From NCBI RefSeq assembly GCF_002895435.1, contig NZ_POYJ01000007.1, forward strand, positions 62,001 through 126,000: a stretch of 64,000 nucleotides of DNA. The letters run 5' to 3'. The stretch comes from Aquimarina sediminis. Its GTDB lineage: Bacteria > Bacteroidota > Bacteroidia > Flavobacteriales > Flavobacteriaceae. The notes under the pieces were generated by a model. It saw only the letters and a list, made by a program, of their open reading frames with translations. It was not told where the DNA came from and made no database searches. Position numbers and translations under genes: made by a program. Shown in pieces: positions 57,998 through 64,000 of this stretch (positions are counted from its first letter, which is position 1; the number at the start of each line of letters is the position of its first letter).

Positions 57998-58762
57998 CTA
58001 GTTAGATTTTTCATTCTTTGAAGAGTCATCGGTATCAGTTGTATTTTCTTTATACTCATAAATGACAGTTACACTACTATCAGGAGTTTCTTCTGGAATA
58101 CTTTCTATAAAGTTCCCATTTTCGTCAAAATGTTTTAAAAATTCATCTTCTTCTGGTATAAAATCATCGGATTCCCATACATATTGATCAGGTGTTACCA
58201 CCCCCTTTTTAATAAAAAGCGCTAAGAGTATTCCTGTTACCAGTCCTGACAAATGGCCTTCCCATGAAATTTTAGGATCTATTGGAAAAACATACACAAC
58301 CATGCTCCCATAAATAAAAACAACTACAAAAGACAGCGCAATCAGCCTAAAATGCTTAGCCACTATACCCTTGAAAAACAGAAAACCAAAAAGCATGTAA
58401 ATAACTCCACTGGCTCCAATATGATTTGCTGACCGCCCTAACAACCAAGTCAAAAAACCCGTTAAAAGCATACCTATAAATAATACTTTCCAAGCATTTT
58501 TCTGATAAAAAAAGAATAATGCCGCTGATAAAATCAAAAGAGGTAAAGTATTATGCCATAAATGGGTGATATCTGCATGAATAAAAGGAGAAAATATCAC
58601 CCCTCTAAGCCCTACAATTGTTCTGGGATATACACCAAAATCATTAAAATCTACTCCGAAGCGAATCTCGAACCAAAAAACTATCCAAATAAATAATACA
58701 AATAATAAAGGGTAACCGACAACCCCTGTATTAAATCTAAAATGATTATTCGTTTCTTGCAT
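57998..58762 (-). CDS. Rhomboid-family intramembrane serine protease
   Basis: The 254-residue membrane protein has six helices. The active-site residues are visible: His62/His67/His70-Asn71 in the region before helix 2, the nucleophile in GASG (Ser118) and the catalytic His170 in WEGHLSG. The C-terminal 50 residues are acidic and Ser/Thr-rich and probably cytoplasmic. Substrates are unknown. It converges with rlmB with a 39-base gap. Confidence 0.93.
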   Translation of the reverse strand: MQETNNHFRFNTGVVGYPLLFVLFIWIVFWFEIRFGVDFNDFGVYPRTIVGLRGVIFSPFIHADITHLWHNTLPLLILSAALFFFYQKNAWKVLFIGMLLTGFLTWLLGRSANHIGASGVIYMLFGFLFFKGIVAKHFRLIALSFVVVFIYGSMVVYVFPIDPKISWEGHLSGLVTGILLALFIKKGVVTPDQYVWESDDFIPEEDEFLKHFDENGNFIESIPEETPDSSVTVIYEYKENTTDTDDSSKNEKSN

Positions 58763-58953
58763 AACAACAATAATATATCAAAAAAAACTCCAAAATCTAA
58801 ACTTCGGTTAAAATGGCAGGTTCTTACTTAATAAGAACACTATCATACAATAGGTCTAATTAATAAAGTAGACTTTACAAATTCTGAAATAAGCTATATT
58901 ATAAATTAATGCTCTACCTGATTTATTTTCTCTTCAAATCCAATGAAGGTTTG

Positions 58954-58961
58954 TAACTTTG
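58954..58961 (+). promoter_or_regulatory. Candidate -7 element of rarA
   Basis: TAACTTTG fits TAnnTTTG exactly and lies 95 bases before the rarA ATG; no TTG is evident at the -33 position. Confidence 0.45.
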
Positions 58962-59056
58962 CTATTATCAAATAAGTCCTTTGGGTGAAATTGATACCAA
59001 TCGAAATGATTGTTATCGATTCTACTTAATCCTCGGAAAACTATAATAACCAGCGG

Positions 59057-60340
59057 ATGAATGAAAACAAACCACTTGCAGAGCGAATACGTCCAAAATC
59101 TCTAGAAGAATACTTGAGTCAGGAACATCTGATTGGTGATGATGGTTCTCTCACTCAACAGATAAAAAAAGGCATTATTCCCTCGCTAATACTTTGGGGA
59201 CCACCTGGAGTAGGAAAAACAACTCTAGCAAACATTATTGCTGCCGAATCAGGAAGACCTTTTTATACTTTAAGTGCTATAAATAGTGGTGTTAAAGAGG
59301 TAAGGGAGGTTATTGAGAAAGCAAAACAAAGTGGAGGTCTATTTACTGCCAAAAATCCTATTTTATTTATTGATGAAATTCATCGTTTTAGTAAATCGCA
59401 ACAAGATTCTTTATTAGGTGCTGTAGAAAAGGGATGGATAACTCTTATTGGAGCAACCACTGAGAATCCCAGTTTTGAAGTAATACCTGCCCTTTTATCT
59501 CGCTGTCAGGTTTACACACTTAATCCCTTTGGTAAAAAAGAATTGGAAGCTCTTCTACATAGAGCAATGAGAGAAGATGAGCATCTAAAAACTAAAGAGA
59601 TAACACTTAAAGAGACAGAATCATTACTTAGGCTAAGTGGTGGTGATGCCCGAAAGCTATTAAACATCTTCGAATTGATCATCTCTAGTCAAGATCATGA
59701 CCCAATTGTTATCACTAATGATCTTGTTTTAAAATTGGTACAACAAAATACTGTACGTTATGACAAAACAGGAGAACAACATTATGATATTATTTCTGCT
59801 TTTATTAAATCTGTTAGAGGTAGTGATCCTAATGCCGCTGTATACTGGCTCGCCCGTATGATTGAAGGAGGCGAAGACCTTAAGTTTATTGCCCGAAGGA
59901 TGATTATTCTAGCTTCAGAAGATATAGGAAACGCCAACCCTACGGCTTTGATTCTAGCTAATAATACTTTCCAGGCAGTAAATACCATTGGGTTTCCAGA
60001 AGCAAGAATAATACTGAGTCAGTGTGCCGTATACCTTGCTTCCTCGCAAAAAAGTAATGCCTCTTATATGGCTATTAATCAAGCCCAACAATTAGTAAAG
60101 CAAACAGGTGATTTATCTGTTCCTCTTCATATAAGAAATGCACCTACCAAATTGATGAAAGAATTAGGGTATGGTGAGGATTATAAATACTCACATAACC
60201 ACAAGGATAATTTTGCAAAGCAAGAGTTTCTTCCGGATGAGATTACAAACACAAAACTATATGATCCAGGAGATAATCAACGAGAACATTCGATGAGAAA
60301 ATTTCTCAAATCCAGATGGGAAGATAAATATGGATATTAG
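59057..60340 (+). CDS. rarA: Replication-associated recombination protein A (RarA/MgsA)
   Basis: The 427-residue AAA+ ATPase carries Walker [10 protein letters not shown] (48-56), Walker B LFIDEIHR (103-110), the sensor 1 region TTENPSFEV and the C-terminal tetramerisation domain with [24 protein letters not shown]. It acts at stalled replication forks and on the RecA-dependent response. Related to clamp loaders. It converges with the 265-residue hypothetical gene with 5 bases between stops. Confidence 0.95.
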   Translation: MNENKPLAERIRPKSLEEYLSQEHLIGDDGSLTQQIKKGIIPSLILWGPPGVGKTTLANIIAAESGRPFYTLSAINSGVKEVREVIEKAKQSGGLFTAKNPILFIDEIHRFSKSQQDSLLGAVEKGWITLIGATTENPSFEVIPALLSRCQVYTLNPFGKKELEALLHRAMREDEHLKTKEITLKETESLLRLSGGDARKLLNIFELIISSQDHDPIVITNDLVLKLVQQNTVRYDKTGEQHYDIISAFIKSVRGSDPNAAVYWLARMIEGGEDLKFIARRMIILASEDIGNANPTALILANNTFQAVNTIGFPEARIILSQCAVYLASSQKSNASYMAINQAQQLVKQTGDLSVPLHIRNAPTKLMKELGYGEDYKYSHNHKDNFAKQEFLPDEITNTKLYDPGDNQREHSMRKFLKSRWEDKYGY

Positions 60341-60345
60341 GCACT

Positions 60346-61143
60346 TTACTGTCTTGCAAATGTATCTGTAATCAATTTATTGGTTACCGGATTAATGCGT
60401 TCTAAGACAAAATTACCATATCCATCAAAATATCCATTACCGCTAAGATCTCCTCCTTGCACTATATAGTTTTTCCCGTTTGCTGATTTAAAGATCTTTC
60501 CTATGGAAACTTGTTCTCCTTCATTTTTGAATATTTCATATCCATATTCTTGTTTTTTGAAGATAAACTTAGAATCATTAAAGATATACAGAGAAGACTC
60601 TGTTGGGGTTTTTATTGTACTTTCTTCCTTTTTAGTTTCGACAGGTTTTTCTTTTTCAACAACAGCTTCTTCTTTAACTGGTGTTTTCTCAACACTTTTT
60701 TCTTTCACATCACCACTATAGGCATATTTTAGGGCTGCTACATCCTTAAACGCATTTCTTAGAGCTTCATGATAAGCTGGTTTAAAATCTTTTTCTCTAC
60801 TTTTCCCTTCAGAAGATGTAAATACGACAGTACCATTACAATCTATTAATTCAACAGTAAGTTTGGTTGTAAAAACACCTGGTCTACGTTTCACATTTGC
60901 TTTCAATGCTTTACACCCATTATCATTAAGATCGGAAGGAAAGTTTTTACTATCCATAAAGGCATTAAAACCGTATTTATTAAATAAAAACTTAGTCAGT
61001 GAATTGATTTGATAGACATCTGTCCCTTTTAGAAAGCTATAACTTTCGGGAACAACAACATACTTAAAATCATTGATACTCTTTTGAGCGCTCATGCTCA
61101 AAGTTGAAGCCAAAACAACCCCTAAAAATATAATACGTAACAT
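60346..61143 (-). CDS. Secreted flavobacterial protein of unknown function
   Basis: The 265-residue product has a Sec signal peptide (1-20, ending MSAQ). The N-terminal part (about 22-140) has paired cysteines (NGCKALKANV near 75 and LIDCNGT near 100) and resembles small lipid-transport or OmpA-linked domains only in composition. A Lys/Glu/Thr-rich linker (about 145-182) joins a beta-rich C-terminal region (184-262) with Gly-Asn-Gly-Tyr motifs. I do not recognise the family. It lies 4 bases after a barrel protein gene, so both should be in one operon. Confidence 0.75.
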   Translation of the reverse strand: MLRIIFLGVVLASTLSMSAQKSINDFKYVVVPESYSFLKGTDVYQINSLTKFLFNKYGFNAFMDSKNFPSDLNDNGCKALKANVKRRPGVFTTKLTVELIDCNGTVVFTSSEGKSREKDFKPAYHEALRNAFKDVAALKYAYSGDVKEKSVEKTPVKEEAVVEKEKPVETKKEESTIKTPTESSLYIFNDSKFIFKKQEYGYEIFKNEGEQVSIGKIFKSANGKNYIVQGGDLSGNGYFDGYGNFVLERINPVTNKLITDTFARQ

Positions 61144-61147
61144 ACAA

Positions 61148-62533
61148 TCACATTATAACATTAAAACCAAATTGAAGAGAAATTCCTCTTGCTTTTGCAA
61201 GATTAGGATATTCTAACAAATTATTTGCCGAAATATAAAAATTAATTTTCTTAATATGAGTAGATAACAGAAATCCTACATTATAATACGAATAATCGTC
61301 TATCGTATAAGTAAGCTTGGTTCTCAAAAAATTAAACAATCGTTTATAATAAAACAATGAAGCTGCATACTGAGGTCTTTTGGGTCTAAACTGAGTAAAT
61401 AATTGTACCCCAAAAGCATCCATATATGGAGGTTGCTCTCCTTCAATATAACAATCACAGGTACCATCATCATACCTATTAAAAGAATATTTGATCGACC
61501 CATTTAATTTTAATGGACGCATCGTTATATATGCTTTACTCAATGTATCAAGTGGAATGGCTTCTTCTAATTCATCCAAAAAATTCTGAGAATCCTCACC
61601 AGAGAACTGAATAGGCGTTTCAAAACCTTCAAAAACATAGTTCCCTTGTGCTTTGTAGGTTTCTACATCTTTAGAATATAAGATCAATCCAAGATCATTA
61701 GCACTACCAGTGATAGACAATTGCTCATTTACTTTATGTGTAAACCCCAGATCAATACCTAATCCTAAATTACCCCCTAACAATGCCCTTCCTACAAGTT
61801 TATTGACAACTTCTTTTCCTTCAAGTTCTTTAAGAGAAGTATACCCTGATGTTCTAACTGTGACATCTGCATTGCTAATAATATGTTGATAGATATTATC
61901 TCCTTGCGGTGTTTCTATGGTAGTAAAAGTCCCCCTATTTCTGGCACTGCGCACATGAAATATACTAGAATACAATTTTGCACGAGCCCCAAAAATTAGT
62001 TTCTTATTTACTTTCTTATTATACCCAAAGTGATATACCGTTAATAACTCACTCGATCCACTTATATTTGAAAATCGAAATGGTCGATTAAGAAATTCCT
62101 GATTACCTTGATAAGCTAGAACAGCAAAATCCTTTGGAAAATACCCAATAACATCCAACTCTTGATAAATTCCTCCAGAAAAGTATATTTTATTGTTTTT
62201 CTTGCTTTTCCAACCAAGATTTACAAATTCTAATTGCTGTGTTGTTGTTAAATAATCATTACTGGTAAGTTTGTTAAGTGTAGTTTCTATCTTATCGTTA
62301 ATATCTCTTCCGTCGTCTGCAAAAATATCATATAAGGATCCTCCTCTTAGTCCTGCATTTAAATGAAAATGAGATAAGAAAGGTACCCCTGCATGGTAAT
62401 CAAAATTTACTTCGGCACCAGGATTAAGCATTAATGATTGAGGTAAATCTACAAAATCATATAAAGTTTCCTTATTTTGAGAATAGACAAAGCATCCCCA
62501 CAAACCAATAAGTAAGAACACAAAAACTCTCAT
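61148..62533 (-). CDS. Probable outer-membrane barrel protein, DUF5723-like
   Basis: The 461-residue product has a signal peptide (1-18, ending VYSQ) and then many strands of alternating hydrophobicity over the whole length, ending in GFNVIM. The N-terminal SLMLNPGAEVNFDYHAGVP and SHFHLNAGLRGGSLYDIF resemble DUF5723 outer-membrane proteins of Bacteroidota; this is from memory. The function is unknown. It overlaps the upstream lipoprotein gene in ATGA, so the two are translationally coupled. Confidence 0.75.
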   Translation of the reverse strand: MRVFVFLLIGLWGCFVYSQNKETLYDFVDLPQSLMLNPGAEVNFDYHAGVPFLSHFHLNAGLRGGSLYDIFADDGRDINDKIETTLNKLTSNDYLTTTQQLEFVNLGWKSKKNNKIYFSGGIYQELDVIGYFPKDFAVLAYQGNQEFLNRPFRFSNISGSSELLTVYHFGYNKKVNKKLIFGARAKLYSSIFHVRSARNRGTFTTIETPQGDNIYQHIISNADVTVRTSGYTSLKELEGKEVVNKLVGRALLGGNLGLGIDLGFTHKVNEQLSITGSANDLGLILYSKDVETYKAQGNYVFEGFETPIQFSGEDSQNFLDELEEAIPLDTLSKAYITMRPLKLNGSIKYSFNRYDDGTCDCYIEGEQPPYMDAFGVQLFTQFRPKRPQYAASLFYYKRLFNFLRTKLTYTIDDYSYYNVGFLLSTHIKKINFYISANNLLEYPNLAKARGISLQFGFNVIM

Positions 62534-63105
62534 AATTCATAATTAATAAAGTAAGTCCCCTTTGATCTTAATTCAAGAATTCCATCAAGACTACTATTTA
62601 CATTTTGTACTTGAATCGAAGAAACTAGTTTTGCAGCATTACTTAAAATATTGATTGCATTAGTATCAAGAACGATTACTTCTGTGGTAATTACTGGATC
62701 GGTTCCTTCACCGTTACCACTTTCGGCTATCATACTATACAAAGGTCCAATTCTCTGATTATTCTCATCTAAGAATCCAAAATCAAATTCAAAATCTCTT
62801 TGAATAGTATTCTTAAACTCAAAGGTCAACTCTACCCTTTCTAAATTATCTACGACAAAATCAGTTCCTAAAAGATCATAATTTAGTGTATCACTAATTA
62901 TTACTTCAGGGATAGAAATAGCTGGGTCTAAATCTGGATCTATAAACTCATTGGTATCGAATTTTGAATACACAAAATCCACTTCATAAACTGGAGTCAA
63001 TGCAATATCTTCTACTTGATCAAAATCCACATCTTTTACACAGGAAATGAATTGTATCAGTATGCCTAGAGCACATAATAGTACATGTGTTTTTTTTGTT
63101 TTCAT
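62530..63105 (-). CDS. Lipoprotein of unknown function, paired with the barrel protein
   Basis: The start is the ATG at 63105 (191 residues); the longer frame adds 12 residues. A lipoprotein signal peptide ends in ISC (Cys22), and the mature part begins VKDVDFDQ. The rest is beta-rich and acidic with no recognised motif (ELTFEFKNTIQRDFEFDFGF about 98-117). Together with the overlapping barrel gene and the secreted protein that follows it suggests an outer-membrane complex. The family is unknown to me. Confidence 0.75.
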   Translation of the reverse strand: MKTKKTHVLLCALGILIQFISCVKDVDFDQVEDIALTPVYEVDFVYSKFDTNEFIDPDLDPAISIPEVIISDTLNYDLLGTDFVVDNLERVELTFEFKNTIQRDFEFDFGFLDENNQRIGPLYSMIAESGNGEGTDPVITTEVIVLDTNAINILSNAAKLVSSIQVQNVNSSLDGILELRSKGTYFINYEL

Positions 63106-63151
63106 TTTGGGGAAAATGTTTTGTAAACATCTAAAATACAAATATTTATTA

Positions 63152-63838
63152 TTAAAGATAATTTTTAATCTCCTTTAACATAGACACTTGAACATTATGA
63201 AGGGGCAATTTTTCCTTGTGATAATTAAAGCATATCGTTTTCAATCCTACAGCTTCTGCTCCTATAATATCAGCTTCATAGTTATCTCCTATCATTATAC
63301 TTTTATCTAATTTTGCACCAGATTTTTTTATCGCTTGCTCAAAAATAAATGGGTTTGGTTTTTTTACACCTGCTTCTTCACTATTGGTAATTGTATCAAA
63401 ATATTGCGCTATTCCTGAGTTTACAATTTTTTTGTATTGAACTTCTTTAAATCCATTAGTGATAATATGTAAATTATATTTAGGATTAAGATATTCTAAC
63501 AAATCTTGTGTTCCATCAATTAAATAATTATGAAGTGGCAAAAAATCAATATAGTCTTCAGATATTGCGTCTATTGTTACCAAAGGCAGCTTTTTGTGGA
63601 GAGAAGCAAAGGCTTCTGTAAGCCTCCCTCTTCTGAGTTGTTTTTTAGTTACTTTTTCTTCTCTATATAACTTCCAATACCTCATGTTGATTGGCTGATA
63701 TATCTCCAAAAAATCTTTGACAGCTATTTGTATATCAAATTTCTCAAAAATCATTTGAAACGCGAGAGAAGAGTTTCTATCAAAATCCCAAAGTGTATGA
63801 TCTAGGTCAAAAAAAACATGCTCTATACTTTTATTCAT
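63152..63838 (-). CDS. YjjG-type noncanonical pyrimidine nucleotidase (HAD family)
   Basis: The start is the ATG at 63838 (228 residues); the longer frame starts at TTG. HAD motifs are in order: FFDLDHTLWDF (about 7-17, nucleophile Asp9), TNGF for motif II, the Lys of GVKKPNPFIF for motif III and MIGDNYEADIIGA for motif IV. YjjG removes phosphate from dUMP-type and modified pyrimidine nucleotides, cleaning the nucleotide pool. Its first 8 bases overlap the upstream partial frame. Confidence 0.88.
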   Translation of the reverse strand: MNKSIEHVFFDLDHTLWDFDRNSSLAFQMIFEKFDIQIAVKDFLEIYQPINMRYWKLYREEKVTKKQLRRGRLTEAFASLHKKLPLVTIDAISEDYIDFLPLHNYLIDGTQDLLEYLNPKYNLHIITNGFKEVQYKKIVNSGIAQYFDTITNSEEAGVKKPNPFIFEQAIKKSGAKLDKSIMIGDNYEADIIGAEAVGLKTICFNYHKEKLPLHNVQVSMLKEIKNYL

Positions 63839-64000
63839 CTGCAATAGTCCAAATATATTCTAATATTGATTTCCAAAAAGAATGATTATGTAGTTCACTA
63901 AATAATAAATTACTAAAAACGGGAATAAACACTCCATTTACATCCTTCACCTTATTAAGATATGAAATGATTTCTTCTCTTGTACTCACTGAATCATTAG
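63831..64000 (-). CDS. 3' end of an unidentified gene (truncated by the window edge)
   Basis: On the minus strand an open frame enters from the right edge, runs for about 55 codons (phases begin at 63998) and stops at TAA 63831-63833, overlapping the yjjG start by 8 bases. The translated tail includes REEIISYLNKVKDVNG, then VFSNLLFSELHNHSFWKSIL, and ends WTIADE. The 8-base overlap and the coding-like composition make it a real gene end. I do not recognise the family. Confidence 0.55.
   Translation of the reverse strand, partial: NDSVSTREEIISYLNKVKDVNGVFIPVFSNLLFSELHNHSFWKSILEYIWTIADE

Overview
The window is chromosomal DNA of a low-GC member of the Bacteroidota, almost certainly family Flavobacteriaceae. 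The support is a SusC/SusD pair, lipoprotein and family signatures typical of the group (DUF1599, DUF3667, DUF4293, DUF5723, the BT_3928 type of DoxX protein), a Rho with a long polar insertion, promoters of the TAnnTTTG type, A-rich start regions and flavobacterial gene order (rplQ-carA-eno-gltA; DUF1599 beside folP). The genus cannot be fixed from the sequence. No tRNA, rRNA, insertion sequence, prophage or CRISPR array was seen.

Layout. 0-9.8 kb: the end of an outer-membrane protein gene, an M57-type lipoprotein protease, then a leftward housekeeping block (DUF1599, BT_3928-type membrane protein, a lone DppB-like permease, tpiA, prmA, clpS) facing rightward folP, cdaA and a DUF3667 gene. 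9.8-30.8 kb: an ABC exporter, truA, a phosphodiesterase, rho, a lipoprotein MsrA, an SH3 protein with an 18-residue repeat, folD, ffh, argS, a CpeT-like lipoprotein, an Rrf2 regulator, two guanidino-group hydrolases, gltA, eno and carA. 31.0-48.2 kb: one uninterrupted leftward cluster of 32 genes, from rpsL to rplQ, combining the str, S10, spc and alpha operons, with fusA, secY, infA and rpoA and without tuf. 48.8-56.1 kb: rightward susC, susD, a small lipoprotein and an arylsulfotransferase-like lipoprotein. 56.3-64 kb: a secreted unknown, rlmB, a rhomboid protease, rarA, and a leftward group with an HAD nucleotidase and three envelope proteins; a truncated reading frame runs off the right edge.

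Most of the window is ordinary housekeeping DNA. The most interesting signal is in the few long gaps of the ribosomal cluster. The rpsJ-rplC gap holds a possible pseudoknot followed by a perfect intrinsic-terminator hairpin. The rpsK-rpsD gap holds a terminator hairpin followed by a bulged three-helix stem-loop 20 nt before rpsD. The rpsN-rpsH gap holds a bulged two-helix stem-loop. These lie before rplC-rplD (L4), rpsD (S4) and rpsH (S8), whose products are the classical autoregulators in Escherichia coli. They may be undescribed flavobacterial ribosomal leaders that act inside one long operon. This is an inference from base pairing visible in a single sequence and needs covariation or experimental support.

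Start codons were revised from the longest open frame where a better ATG or TTG was visible. Two short ribosomal genes (rpmJ, rpmD) and one partial gene at the right edge were added by direct translation.
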